From: Helianthus annuus
Lineage: Eukaryota; Streptophyta; Magnoliopsida; Asterales; Asteraceae
Length of the DNA stretch: 64,000 nucleotides
Direction of reading: 5' to 3'
NCBI RefSeq assembly: GCF_002127325.2
Contig: NC_035443.2
Coordinates: 32,229,930-32,293,929, forward strand
Part shown: positions 1 to 13,976 of the stretch, piece after piece
How positions within the stretch are numbered: position 1 is the stretch's first letter
Layout of the letters: each line of letters starts with the position of its first letter
The notes under the pieces: generated by a model
The model's database searches: none
What the model saw: only the letters and a program-made list of their open reading frames with translations
What the model was told of the DNA's origin: nothing
Position numbers and translations under genes: made by a program

Positions 1-513
1 TCAAGTGTCTCAGAAGGGAAGATGATAACGTTTGATGAGGATGATCGCATTAACATTCAGGATCCTCACCATGATAGTTTAGTTATCACTCTCTTTATCT
101 CTAACCATTTTGTCCGCAGGATCCTTATTGATGGAGGAAGCTCAGTGAACATTATCCAGCTTGATGTTCTGAAGAAGATGGGAATCCCAGAATCAGACAT
201 CACACCAAGATCCTCCGTGCTTGTAGGATTCAGTGGGGAAACGAAGAAAACTCTGGGGGACATCAAACTCCCAATCTACGTGGAAGGATTACATAATTAT
301 CAGAAATTTTGTGTTATTGACTGTTTATCTTGTTGCAATGTTATCCTCGGCAGACCTTGGATACACGATATGAAAGCAGTCCCATCCACCTACCATCAAT
401 GTGTGAAGCTCCCTAGCCCATGGGGAATAATCAAGATCGACAGTGATCAGCAGGAGGCTAAGGATTGTTATACCTCATCCATGAAGCCAACCTCGAAGCC
501 AAGGGAGCAATAG
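1..513 (+). CDS. Element A gag-protease, 3' part (retropepsin domain)
   Basis: The open frame runs from base 1 to the TAG at 511-513; the start lies left of the window. It encodes the end of gag and the aspartic protease that matures the polyprotein. The active-site loop reads I-L-I-D-G-G-S-S (Asp codon near 130), the DGG variant usual in plant Tat/Athila elements instead of DTG/DSG. The flap and helix region follows (S-V-L-V-G-F-S-G, then N-V-I-L-G-R-P-W). The terminator is a single in-frame UAG followed directly by more open frame, so the reading frame of pol is shared. Confidence 0.88.
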   Translation, partial: SSVSEGKMITFDEDDRINIQDPHHDSLVITLFISNHFVRRILIDGGSSVNIIQLDVLKKMGIPESDITPRSSVLVGFSGETKKTLGDIKLPIYVEGLHNYQKFCVIDCLSCCNVILGRPWIHDMKAVPSTYHQCVKLPSPWGIIKIDSDQQEAKDCYTSSMKPTSKPREQ

Positions 514-3819
<3,306 letters not shown>

Positions 3820-4322
3820 ACATGATCCTTCAAACATGTGATCCTTATATTATCCTTGAAGGATCCCGGTGATATCAGTGATCCTTACTCTGGTAATGTG
3901 CTTATCCTTGAAGTATTACATTTTCTTACTTTTTACCAAAGGATAAGGATCCTGTATCCTTCATCCTCTTCTCACGAACCATTTGAGTTATGATAGTTCA
4001 GGTATCCACAGCATATCATCGAAGATCTTCAAAAGCAACGCAGATCCTTGGGTCTAACCCCAGTTATCCTTGGGATTATCCCCAGTTTCCGCCAGCAGCG
4101 CACGATGATCCTGATATAGTTCACGTCTTTGGGACCAGTACCCACTTCCGGGGCTGACAACCTCATCGTACTGGCTATACCCAGGATCCTACGTATAATG
4201 GTAGACGTACCATACATCCGTTCATAAGGTTTCTAACGTTTTCACGTTAGCTAAGGTTTTGACATTTTCATGTCACTAAGTTTGGATAGTCGCCAGTAAG
4301 GGCCATACTCCAGTTTACATAC

Positions 4323-4436
4323 GATCCTTTGGGCTTGTCCCCAGTTATCCTTTGGGCTTGTCCCCAGTTATCCTTTGGGCTTGTCCCCAGTGATCCTCCA
4401 GGATCATCCTCAGTTATCCTTTGGGCATGTCCCCAG
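4323..4436 (+). repeat. 23-bp minisatellite in 3' region of element A
   Basis: About five head-to-tail copies of a 23-bp unit containing GGGCTTGTCCCCAG and TTATCC or TGATCC. Copy number and spacing differ between A, C and D (compare 13840-13976 and 37917-38081), so it expands and contracts. Confidence 0.85.
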
Positions 4437-4897
4437 CTACTAATTTATCTTTTACATTGGCTTAGTCCCAAGATATGTTCCATTTTTCAGGTTCTCGAAG
4501 TTAAACAAATAAGGATCCTTAATCCTTATCATCCATTAAAATTTTACTTATGGTTATCCCGATTAAAGGTTAGGATCCTAACTTGGATCCTCAGGTATGA
4601 TCCTTAACTATTTTTAATTTCATTATTCATTTGAAAAACCTTTAGACCTTGACAACTGAACCTATGATCCTTAAAATAAACTACCTTGATAATTTTCGAT
4701 TATAGGATATTTGATCCAGGATCATATCCTATATTTCTTGAACATGGTTTGCTTAACTATTGTTACAAATATATTTCTAAAACAATTGGAAACTAAAAAG
4801 ATAAATAAAGGATAACAACACAGGATAAGCCAGAAAGATTAAGGTTATATTATTAGCAAAAGGATCTTTAACCCTTGCAAAAAGTTGTCAAAATTGT

Positions 4898-5054
4898 CAA
4901 CCCACGTTTCTACCAGCAAAACGTGGCCCGTCCACATGGGTTGGCAAAGGGTGTCCATTGTCTATGCGGTCTTAGCAGGTACAGGAAAGTAAAAGCGGCA
5001 GGATCACAAAGGCTTCATCCCCCAAACAGAGGATCCCTCCACCTTTTGTAATCC
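4898..5054 (+). other. Two conserved complex stem-loops, element A
   Basis: Unit 1 (4898-4943): outer arms CAACCCA/TGGGTTG enclose an inner hairpin (ACGTTT/AAAACGT) and the single-stranded motif GGCCCGTCCAC. Unit 2 (5001-5054): arms GGATCACAAA and TTTTGTAATCC enclose a loop containing GGATCCCTCCACC. Both units recur in B, C and D and, with different stems, in E. They would lie in the 3' UTR of the antisense transcript or downstream of pol in the sense RNA. Confidence 0.6.
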
Positions 5055-5224
5055 TACCTATTGTTCGAAGGATCCAGGATCCTTTACCCTAAAAACTATT
5101 GTTCAAAGATTACAGACCATAAATTGTTCACAAACCATCAACAACCACAAAAAACCACTACCAATCCTAAAAAATTGGGCTCCGGCCTAGTCTCGAAATA
5201 TCCATCATCGCCCAATCTAGCAGC

Positions 5225-6845
5225 TCACACCTTTGCTGCTCCATCACCACCAGCTTCTCCACCCTGATCCTTCTCAGCATCACCACCTTCCAGCATGGGG
5301 ATCTCCTCTGCTTCGTCCTCATCCTCCAGCTCTGCCAACCTTGCCTTCCATCCCTCCACGTCCCATGAGCTCTTGTCAAAGGCAGGATCCTGAGCCTCCG
5401 CAGCCATTTGTAGTTGTATCTTGTACATAGCAGTTGCGGCAGAGACCTTGGCATCCTGGATGATCTCCTGCTTCTCGCCATCCATGTCAGTTAGCCTTTG
5501 AGCAGCCTCATCCTTTGTAGCCCGGAGCTCCTTCTCAAGATCGGCTATCTTGAGATCCTTTAACACGCCCATTTGCTGGAGGTCAGCGATTTGGCTCTCC
5601 TGATCCTCGACGTGGCCAAGGTAGGTCTCAATCTCAGCAAATTTCTGCAAAAAAAAAAAAGGTAAGTTCAGGATCAGGTGATCCTCAGAAAAGCAGGATA
5701 TACAAGCAGGATATTCGAGAAGGATAACTAACAGGGGCAATGATCCTTACCTCATTGACATAGTCAAGGAACTGTTGGCGGATCAGGGGAAATCCTTGAA
5801 GATCCTCAGGAGCCTTCCTCTTCTTCCCCTTACTTCTAACAGGTGCCTTAGGAGCTGAAGCAGAGGGACTGGCAACAGAAGCCTTCTTTCGTGAAGACTT
5901 GACGTTGGTAAGTTCATCAATCCCAAACTTGGAGGCAGACTTGGCAGATTTGGCAGACTTCCCAACACCTACACAATCAAAACAAGATAAGTTCCCTTAC
6001 TAATTAAACAATCTAGCATATAACTTACTTTTTACAAGGATACTTACTTGACATAGTGGCAGATGCGGAGGATACTTCCTGTGAATCTTGGACGGAGACT
6101 TGGAAACTTCTGACCTCAGGATTGAGCTTTTTAAAAGCTAAGACTCTTTCTCTTGCAGCAGGGGTTAACTTAAGATAAGCAATGGATATAGCTGCACAAA
6201 AAATAAAAAAAGACGTTAGTGATCCTCATCATATGAGACAAGTCTGATAGTGATCCTTCCGGGATCCTCCACCCTACCATGAGTGGCCCATTCCTTGGGC
6301 AGATCCTTCCCATCTGGGATGGTATCCCTTCTAACAAAGAAAAAGCGACGCTTCCAGTTTGTGTCATTCTTAGTCACCTTGAAGACAGGGTGATCCTCCC
6401 CAGCTTTCCGTTTTAGCAGATATCGGCAAGAACCGAACGTGGTAAGATCATAAAGTGCGGCCAACTCTGCCATCCCCAAATCAATTCCCTTCTGCTCGAT
6501 GATCCTCTCGAAGGTATACAAGACCCTCCAGATCATCGGCATAGCTTGGATATAAGATATGCCGGTTAAAGAAAAGAAGGATTGGGTGAAGGCTGGAAAA
6601 GGATACGAATACCCTATGGTGAACGGAGTAGCAGGAAAGGCCACCCAAACGTCTGAAACAAAGTCGCTCAAAGCAGTAGATGTGAAGGATTTGAAAACAG
6701 CATTCGCCGGAAAGCAATGACGAATCCTGTCTACGTGGGCATCAGTGAAGCAACACCTCTCCGTAGGAGAATCCTTGATGATCCCTTGGCTTTTTAGGGG
6801 ACTACTCTTCTTGGATTCCTTGTGTGGAGAATTCCGGAGCAACAT
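5225..6845 (-). CDS. Element A antisense gene, four exons, gypsy-type transposase-like domain plus coiled coil
   Basis: Inferred as complement(join(5225..5644,5751..5968,6048..6191,6278..6845)): 1350 nt, 449 residues. Introns of 86, 79 and 106 nt have GT-AG ends (GTAGGG, GTAAGT, GTAAGG donors; acceptors GTGCAG, TGTAG, TTGCAG) and keep one open frame in phases 1, 1, 0. I chose the ATG of M-L-L-R-N-S because it is conserved in A, C and D. Exon 1 resembles the 'putative gypsy type transposon' family (Pfam Transposase_28), from memory. Exon 3 is Ser/Lys rich with an NLS-like K-G-K-K-R-K. Exon 4 is a coiled coil with an acidic Glu/Asp and Gly tail. It runs opposite to pol, as in some Tat elements such as Grande. 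Function unknown. Confidence 0.75.
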
Positions 6846-7002
6846 GCTTATGACGGAACAGAAACAGAATAAAAGCAGAAAACAGAGCAAGAGAAGAAAG
6901 AAAGAAAAGAAAGAAGAGGAGAATACCTGATCAATCTTCGGTAGCGATTATAAAGGGAAGATATCTTGAATTTAAATGCAGAGTGATCCTAACCCTATCT
7001 CC

Positions 7003-7047
7003 TATTTATAATCATGATTTGCAGGGATTGTCACATCTATGACGTAA
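7003..7047 (-). promoter_or_regulatory. Antisense promoter of element A: TATAAATA and TGACGTAA
   Basis: On the minus strand TATAAATA (7003-7010) lies about 160 nt upstream of the antisense ATG. A TTACGTCA bZIP-type site (7040-7047) lies about 30 nt further upstream. Both sit just inside the 3' LTR, so transcription would run away from the LTR. The pair is conserved at the same spacing in C and D. Confidence 0.55.
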
Positions 7048-7167
7048 GGGTTGCAACGGCTAGTTCGATATTAACGGCTAGTTATCCGAGTAGTCCGTTG
7101 GAGATAAAGATCAGAGCAAAATATAATTCGTTTATTTACAATAAACTCTTTATATTTTGGGGGCAAT

Positions 7168-7896
7168 TGTTAGGGCTGGATTTTTATCATATGTGATCCT
7201 TACACGTGATCCTAACCAGTGATCCTTGTTTCTTTGGCAGACAGTGATCCTCAGCAGGACTTCAGGATCAGGATCATGGACCATTGGAAGGATCCTCATG
7301 CTAATAGTTATCTTCGTGTAATACAACATTATTTTGCAGAAACATCTAGCAGGATACGCTCTTAGCATCATAATCAAGGGACGCGTCTTCACAATTATAG
7401 CACGAGCTTAATCAAAGATAGACGTTGCAAAGGATATGGAAACTTTGCTTGATTTAAGGGCGGCAATTTAGGCTAGATTGTCTTTTATTTCTAAAGGGGT
7501 AATGAGCTGATTATTAGTCTTTTTGCCTAAAATAGGTCACCTACACTTGTATAAATACCACTCTTCCTCATTTGGAAGAACACACACGACATACAACGCA
7601 ACTCTCACACACTTAGACACTCGAAACAATAGTGATCCTTGTACTCAGCTCATTATCATCCGAAGTTGTAACCATTTTGTTCTTATATTGAAGTTTGGTG
7701 ATCGGTAGTTGCCATCACCCGAGGTTTTTTATGCCGGAGATCATACATTGATCAAGGGCTTTTTCCTCGTATAAATCATTGTGTCTTTGCATATTTCTCG
7801 TAAAAGTGATCCTTTACTTTTATAATTAACCAAGCATCATACCCCGTTTACATAAAGTTTGGTTACATTATCCTTGTGTGATTTTTTACCAAAACA
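7168..7896 (+). repeat. Element A 3' LTR (729 bp)
   Basis: Begins TGTTAGGGCTGG right after a purine tract (TTTTGGGGGCAAT) and ends ACCAAAACA. A TATA box (TATAAATAC, 7550-7558) precedes the conserved leader with the GGTGATCGG/CCATCACC hairpin. Its partner 5' LTR is outside the window, so the age cannot be estimated. It shares most of its sequence with the LTRs of C and D. Confidence 0.92.
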
Positions 7897-9134
7897 CTAG
7901 GAATGTCAGAGTTGGCCGAGATGTACGATCTTACTACCTTTGGATCCCACCGATGCTTGTTCAAACGTAAGCCTGGTGAAGAACACCCGATTTTTAAGGC
8001 CACCAAGAACGACACCAACTGGAAACGGCATTTCTTCTTCGTCAAAAGAGATTCTATCCCCAATGGAAAGGATCTACCAAGGAAATGGGCTACCCATGGT
8101 AGGATAGAGGATCCTGAGAAGGATCACCAGACAGTCTTCTTTTTGTATAAGGATCACTGACACCCTTTTGTTTTTTGTTACCCAGTTGTTACTGTCTCAC
8201 ACCTCATAGCATCTCATGTCACTGAGGAAAGACTCGCTGCTTTTAGGAGACTCGGTCCTGAAACAAGATCATTCAAGACAATCACCCAGGATTCACAAGA
8301 GGTATCCTCAGGCTCAGTCACCATGTCAAGTAAGTATCCTGTTTAAAAATTTAAATAAATAGTTAAATAGAAATACGATAAGGATACTTATCTTGCTTTG
8401 ATTGTGTAGGTGCTGGAAAAGCTTCAAAATCTGCCTCCAAGTTCAGCGTAACCGATCTGGATAACGTGCGATCCACCAAGAAAAAGCTTCCTGCTAGCCC
8501 AACTGCTTCAATCCCCAAGGCACCCTCTAAAGGAAGGGGAGGCAAGAAAAGAAAAGCCTCTGAAGCTGAGGATCTGCAAGGTCTGTCTCTGATCCGCCAC
8601 CAATTCCTTGAGTACTTCAACGATGTAAGGATCACTGTCCCTGCTTATATATCCCGCTTGTTTGAGGATCACCTGGTCTTGAACTGTTCTTTATCTTCTT
8701 TGCAGAAATTTGCTGAGATTGAAGATTATGTGGGGAACATTGAGGAGCAGGATAGGAAGATTGCTGACCTCCAACAAGTTGCACTGCTTAAGGATCTTAA
8801 GATTGCCGACCTCCAAAAAGACCTCCAGAATGCTAAAAATGAGACGGCCAAGGTGCTAATCAATGCTGATTACGAGAAGCATGAGATCACCCAGGATGCC
8901 AAAGTCTCTGCTGCCATAGCGATGTATAAGACCAAACTGCAGATGGCCTTGGAAGCTCAGGATCCCGTCTTCGATAGGAGCACCTGGGATGTGGAAGGCT
9001 GGAAGGCAAGGCTGGCTGAGCTGGATGACGAGGAGGAGGCTGAGGAGATCCTGACGATCGAGGCTGGAAGCAGTGGCAAGGATCATGGTGGTGAAGCCAG
9101 TGGAGCTGGAGGTGGTGATGCAGCGAAGGTGTAG
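7897..9134 (+). pseudogene. Element B antisense gene, 5' part removed by insertion of element A
   Basis: Inferred exons 7897..8098, 8186..8329, 8410..8624 and 8706..9134 read as one open frame of 330 codons (L-G-M-S-E-L-A-E onward). The donors are GTAGGA, GTAAGT and GTAAGG and the acceptors CAG, TAG and CAG, at the positions used in A and C. The first 366 nt of exon 1 are separated by the 3' LTR of A, so the gene lacks its start and promoter here. The remaining coding part has no stop. The C-terminus is an acidic, Gly-rich coiled-coil protein ending G-G-D-A-A-K-V. Confidence 0.72.
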
Positions 9135-9604
9135 GCTGTATGATTGGGCAATGATGGACACTTCTAGACATAGCCGGAGCCCAACTTTTTAGGTTTAATG
9201 GTAGTTTTTGTTGAACAATGGTTGGTTTGTACTTGAACAATAGTTTTAGGGTTAAGGATCTAGGATCCTTTAGACAATAGGTAGGATTACAAATGGTGGA
9301 GGGATTCTCTGTTTGGGGGATGAAGCCATTGTGATCCTGCTGCCTTTTATTTCCTGCATGCTAAGACCGCATAAACAATGGACACCCATTGCCAACCCAT
9401 GTGGACGGGCCACGTTTTGCTGGTAGAAACGTGGGTTGGAAATTTTGACAAGTGAAAGGTGGATAAAGGATGCAGGATCCTTATCCTTATGTGAGAAAGT
9501 AAGAAAATAAAATAGTTTGAGATTAGAATGTTACCAAAATAAGGATCATCTGTGCTCTAGGGATCCTTCAAGGATACTTATGGTGTGAGGATCATGGATT
9601 CTGC
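9135..9604. other. Element B noncoding region with two stem-loop units
   Basis: No gene. Unit 2 (9284-9337, arms GGATTACAAATGG and CCATTGTGATCC) and unit 1 (9393-9438, arms CAACCCA/TGGGTTG) match those of A, C and D. Relative to C (AAGG/CCTT), unit 2 has ATGG/CCAT, a paired change that preserves the stem. The minisatellite seen in A, C and D is absent, so this region is shortened. Confidence 0.6.
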
Positions 9605-10394
9605 TCACATAAAGTATTTCTTCAAATGGACAGCATTCCAGGCTCTAGGTAGCAAATCACCTTCCATTGTTAGCAATCGATACGCCCCCTTTCCTGCCTC
9701 AGCTTCAATCAAGTAAGGGCCTTCCCATTTTGGTGCCAACTTTCCATCAGCAGGATTGGTGGTATTCTGAAATGTTTTCCTTAACACCATATCACCAACT
9801 TGGAACTTCCGGATCCTGACATTTTTGTTGTAAGCTCCAGCCATCCTTTGTTGATAACTGGCCATCCTTATTCTTGCCAAATCCCTGATTTCTTCTATAG
9901 TGTCCAGGTCTTGAACCAAGTTCTCATCATTTTCCTCAGGATCACAAATACATGTTCTAGCAGTTGGGACCACCATTTCTGTAGGGATCACTGATTCCGC
10001 CCCAAATACCAAAGAGAATGGAGTTTGGCCTGTAGCATTCTTAGGAGTTGTCCTATCAGCCCAAAGCACATAAGGTAGTTCTTCTGCATATTTCCCTTTT
10101 TTGGATCCAAGCTTCTTCTTCAAATTGTTGATGATGATCTTATTGGATGATTCTGCCTGACCATTAGCTTGTGGGTGGACTGGTGTTGATGTTATCATCT
10201 TAATCCCCCCAGCTGTCACAAAAGTTAGTAGTTCTGCCCCCAATAAATTGGGAACCATTATCAAATATAATTTCAGAAGGAATACCAAATCTAGTTATAA
10301 TATTTCTTTTAATGAAGGATATAACTTTCTTTTCTCTGACTTGGGCAAAAGCTTCAGCCTCTATCCACTTGGAGAAGTAATCAGTCATAGCGAG
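9605..10394 (-). pseudogene. Element B integrase C-terminal part
   Basis: Minus-strand frame ending at 9605 matches the end of the integrase (A-N-G-Q-A-E-S-S-N with the catalytic Glu, then W-E-G-P-Y and the final K-Y-F-M). A one-base insertion in a C run near 10206, compared with element C, shifts the frame between the second catalytic Asp region and the Glu. The piece continues at 21127 on the other side of element C. Confidence 0.85.
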
Positions 10395-11113
10395 TGTTTT
10401 GGTCAAAAATCACACAAAGGATAATGCAACCAAACTCTATGTAAACGGGGTATGATGCTTGGTTTGTTGAAAAAGTAAAGGATCACTTTCACTATGAAAT
10501 ATGCAAAGACACAATGATTTATACGAGGAAAAAGCCCTTGATCAATGTATGATCTCCGGCATAAAAAACCTCGGGTGATGGCAACTACCGATCACCAAAC
10601 TTTAATATAAGAAAAATAGTTACAACTTCGGATGATAATGAGCTGGGTACAAGGATCACTATAGTTTCGAGTGTCTAAGCGTGTGAGAATTGTGTTGTGT
10701 GTTCTTCCGAATGGGGAAGAGTGTTATATATACAAGTGTAGGTGACCTATTTTAGGTAAAAAGACTAATAATCAGCTCATTACCCCTTTAGAAACAAAAG
10801 TAAATCTAGCCTAAATTATCGCCCTTAAATCATGCCAAGTTTCCATATCCTTCACAACGTCTATCTCCGATTAAGCACATGCTATAGTTGTAAAGACGCC
10901 TCCTTTGATTGTGATGCTTAAGAGCGGATCCTGCTAGATGTCCTGCAAAACAACATTTAATTCAACGAAAGCAATTGTTAGCATAAGGATCCTATGATGG
11001 TCCGTGATCCTGATCCTGGAACTCTGCTGAGGATCACTATCTGCCAAAGAAACAAGGATCACTGGTTAGGATCACACGTGAGGATCATGTATTGTAAAAA
11101 TCCAGCCCTAACA
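10395..11113 (-). repeat. Element C 3' LTR (719 bp)
   Basis: Plus strand reads TGTTTTGGTC...CCCTAACA, the reverse complement of the LTR. A purine tract (minus strand TTTTGGGGGCAAT) abuts it at 11114 onward. It differs from the 5' LTR at two positions, in the GACGC[C/G]TCC and GCAA[T/C]TGTT contexts. Confidence 0.95.
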
Positions 11114-11232
11114 ATTGCCCCCAAAATATAAGGAGTTTATTGTAAATTAATGAGTTATATTTTGTTCTGATCTTATCTTCAACGGACAACTCGGATAACT
11201 AGCCGTTATAACCGGACTAGCCGTTGCGATCA

Positions 11233-11276
11233 TTACGTCATTGAAGTGACATCCCTGCAAATCATGATTATAAATA
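11233..11276 (+). promoter_or_regulatory. Antisense promoter of element C: TTACGTCA and TATAAATA
   Basis: TTACGTCA (11233-11240) and TATAAATA (11269-11276) precede the antisense ATG at 11430. Order and spacing match those in A and D. A transcription start near 11305 would give a leader of about 125 nt. Confidence 0.55.
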
Positions 11277-11429
11277 GGAGATAGGGTAAGGATCGATTTG
11301 TTATTTAAATTCAGGATATACTCCCTTTATAATCTCCACCGAAGATTGATCAGGTATTCTCTTCCTTTCTTTCTTCCTTTTCCTGCTTTGTTTTTTCTGC
11401 TCTTGCTCTGTTTTTGTTCTGCCACGAGT

Positions 11430-13055
11430 ATGTTGCTCCGAAATTCTCCCCATAAGGATCACAAGAAGAGCAGTCCCCTGAGAAGCCAAGGGATCATTAA
11501 GGACTCTCCTACGGAGAGATGCTGCTTTACCGATGCTCATGTAGATAGGATTCGTCATTGTTTTCCGGCGGATGCTGTTTTCAAGTCATTCACATCCACT
11601 GCTTTGAGTGACTCTGTTTCTGACGCCTGGGTGGCCTTTCCTGCAACTCCGTTTACCATAGGATATTCGTATCCTTTTCCGGCCTTCACCCAATCTTTCT
11701 TTTCTTTGACCGGCATATCTTATATCCAAGCTATGCCGATGATCTGGAGGGTCTTGTATACCTTCGAGAGGATCATCGAGCAGGAGGGGATTGATTTAGG
11801 GATGGCAGAGCTGGCCGAGCTTTATGATCTTACCACGTTTGGTTTCTATCGATACTTGCTGAAACGGAAGGCCGGGGAGGATCACCCTGTTTTAAAGGTT
11901 ACCAAAAATGATACAAACTGGAAGCGTCGTTTCTTCTTTGTAAGGAGGGATACCATCCCTAATGGGAAGGATCTGCCCAAGGAGTGGGCCACCCATGGTA
12001 GGATAGAGGATCCTGGAAGGATCACCATCAGACTTGTCACTTATGATGAGGATCACTAATGTCTGTTTCGTCCTTTGTGCAGCTATCTCCATTGCTCATC
12101 TCAAGTTAACCCCTGCTGCAAGAGAGAGGGTTTTAGCTTTCAAAAAGCTTGATCCTGAGACCAGAAGTTTTCAAGTCACCATCCAAGATTCACAAGAAGT
12201 ATCCTCCGCATCTGCCACAATGTCAAGTAAGTATCCTTACCAAAAAGTAAGTTCTATGCAAAAATGTTAAATTAGTTAGGAGACTTATCTTGTTTTGATT
12301 GTGTAGGCGCTGGGAAGTCTACTAAGTCTGGCTCTAAGTTCGGGATTGATGAACTTGCCACTGTCAAGTCTTCAAGAAAGAAGACTTCTGTTGCCAGTCC
12401 CTCTGCTTCGGCTCCTAAAGCACCTGTTAGGGGCAAGGGGAAGAAGAGAAAGACTTCTGAGGATCTCCAAGGATTTCCCCTGATCCGCCAACAGTTTCTC
12501 GACTATGTCAATGAGGTAAGGATCATTGCCCCTGTTGGTTATCCTTCTCGAATATCCTGCTTGTGTATTCTGCCTGTATATCCTGCTTCTTTGAGGATCA
12601 CCTGATCCTGAACTTACCTTTTTTCTCTTTTGAAGAAACTTGCTGAGATTGAGACCTACCTTGGCCATGTCGAGGATCAGGAAAGCCAAATCGCCGACCT
12701 CCAACAAATGGGCGTATTGAAGGATCTCAAGATAGCCGATCTTGAGAAGGAACTCCGGGCTACAAAGGATGAGGCTGCTCAAAGGCTGATCGACATGGAT
12801 GGCGAGAAGCAGGAGATCACCCAGGATGCCAAGGTCTCTGCCGCAATTGCCATGTACAAGATACAACTACAGATGGCTGCGGAGGCTCAGGATCCTGCCT
12901 TTGACAAAAGCTCATGGGACGTGGAGGGTTGGAAGGCAAGATTGGAAGAGCTGGAGGATGAGGACGAAGCTGAGGAGATCCCAATGCTGGAGGGCGGTGA
13001 TGCTGACAAGGATCAGGGTGGAGAAGCTGGTGGTGATGGAGCAGCAAAGGTGTGA
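11430..13055 (+). CDS. Element C antisense gene, four exons, complete
   Basis: Inferred join(11430..11997,12083..12226,12307..12515,12636..13055): 1341 nt, 446 residues, open throughout. Introns of 85, 80 and 120 nt have GT-AG ends and phases 1, 1, 0, as in A. If unspliced, exon 1 reads into a stop at 12059 (D-E-D-H), which is intron sequence. Residues 1-189 carry the transposase_28-like domain (F-P-A-D-A-V-F-K-S-F; Y-P-F-P-A-F-T-Q-S-F-F; N-W-K-R-R-F-F-F-V). An NLS-like stretch lies near residue 280, and 308-400 is coiled coil (Q-I-A-D-L-Q-Q, K-I-A-D-L-E-K-E-L). An in-frame ATG at 11298 would add a hydrophobic, Phe/Leu-rich leader, but I judge it 5' UTR. Confidence 0.78.
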
Positions 13056-13222
13056 GCTGCTGGATTGGGCGATGATGGATATTTCGAGACTAGGCCGGAG
13101 CCCAATTTTTTAAGTTTTGGTAGTGGTTTGTTTGTGGTTGTTGATGTTTGAAACAATTATGGTTTGTAACTTGAACAATAGTTTTTAGGGTTAAGGATCA
13201 TGGATCCTTTGGACAATAGGTA

Positions 13223-13379
13223 GGATTACAAAAGGTGGAGGGATCCTCTGTTTGGGGGATGAAGCCTTTGTGATCCTGCCGCCTTTAATTTCCTGCACCT
13301 GCTAAGACCGCATAGACAATGGACACCCTTTGCCAACCCATGTGGACGGGCCACGTTTTGCTGGTAGAAACGTGGGTTG
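13223..13379. other. Two conserved complex stem-loops, element C
   Basis: Unit 2 arms GGATTACAAAAGG and CCTTTGTGATCC (13223-13276). Unit 1 arms CAACCCA (13334-13340) and TGGGTTG (13373-13379) enclose ACGTTTT/GAAACGT and the complement of the GGCCCGTCCAC motif. They lie 170-320 nt past the antisense stop codon. Confidence 0.6.
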
Positions 13380-13839
13380 GCAATTTTGACAACTTTTTGA
13401 AAGGGTTTAAGATCCTTTTGTTAATAAAATAACTTTAATCTTTCTGGCTTATCTCGTGTTGTTATCCTTTATTTATCCTCTTTATTTTCCAGTTTGTTTT
13501 AGAAACATACTTGTTAGAGTAACAAGAGTTGAGCAAACCATGTTTAATAAATTTAGGATATGATCCTAGATCAAATATCCTGACACTGAAAATTTCTGAA
13601 GCAATCAATTTCAAGGATCATAGGTTTAGTTGTCAAAGTGTAAGGGTTGTTTAGCATAATCAAAATAGTCAAGGATCATACCTGAGGATCCAAGTTAGGA
13701 TCCTAACCTTTAATCAAGATAACCGTAGATGAGATTTTAATGGATAATAAGGATTAAGGATCCTTATGTGTTTAACTTTAAAAACCTGAAAAATGAAACA
13801 TAACTTGGGACTAAGCCAATGTAAAAGATAAGTTAGTAG

Positions 13840-13976
13840 CTGGGGACATGCCCAAAGGATAATTGGGGATGATCCCAAAGGATCACTGAGGACAAGCCCA
13901 AAGGATAACTGGGGACAAGCCCAAAGGATAACTGGGGACAAGCCCAAAGGATGACTGGGGACAAGCCCAAAGGATC
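13840..13976 (-). repeat. 23-bp minisatellite in element C
   Basis: About six units with the core CTGGGGACAAGCCCAAAGGAT, the reverse complement of the array in A. Two units vary (GATGATCCC, CATGCCC). Confidence 0.85.

Larger units (their letters stand above)
3820..5224 (+). other. Element A noncoding region between pol and antisense gene
   Basis: No credible coding frame. It is very rich in GATCCT/AGGATC. It contains the 23-bp minisatellite (4323-4436), a near-palindrome with arms ATGGTA/TACCAT near 4199-4214, and two stem-loop units (4898-5054) about 170 nt past the stop of the antisense gene. The same region recurs in B, C and D. Confidence 0.75.
7897..10394 (-). mobile_element. Element B (Tat type, minus strand), 3' segment
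   Basis: The region from A's right end to C's left end is continuous with 21127 onward once C is removed. Integrase resumes exactly at GCGAG, the 5-bp duplication (10390-10394 and 21122-21126). It holds part of the antisense gene, the noncoding 3' region and the end of pol. B's 3' LTR and the first two thirds of antisense exon 1 lie left of the window, beyond element A. Confidence 0.88.

Noticed and set aside
508..513. UAG as a random nonsense mutation
   Set aside because: It is present with the same flanking codons in four copies, including the otherwise intact element C.
5061..5430. Small plus-strand frames opposite antisense exon 4 in element A, with similar ones in C, D and B
   Set aside because: Low-complexity mirror images of the acidic coiled-coil exon.
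11998..12059. C-terminal extension of antisense exon 1 (ending D-E-D-H)
   Set aside because: It begins at the GTAGGA donor and is better read as intron 1. Element E shares the donor but not the extension.
13840..13976. CRISPR-like spaced repeats
   Set aside because: The units are directly tandem with no unique spacers, in a plant retrotransposon.
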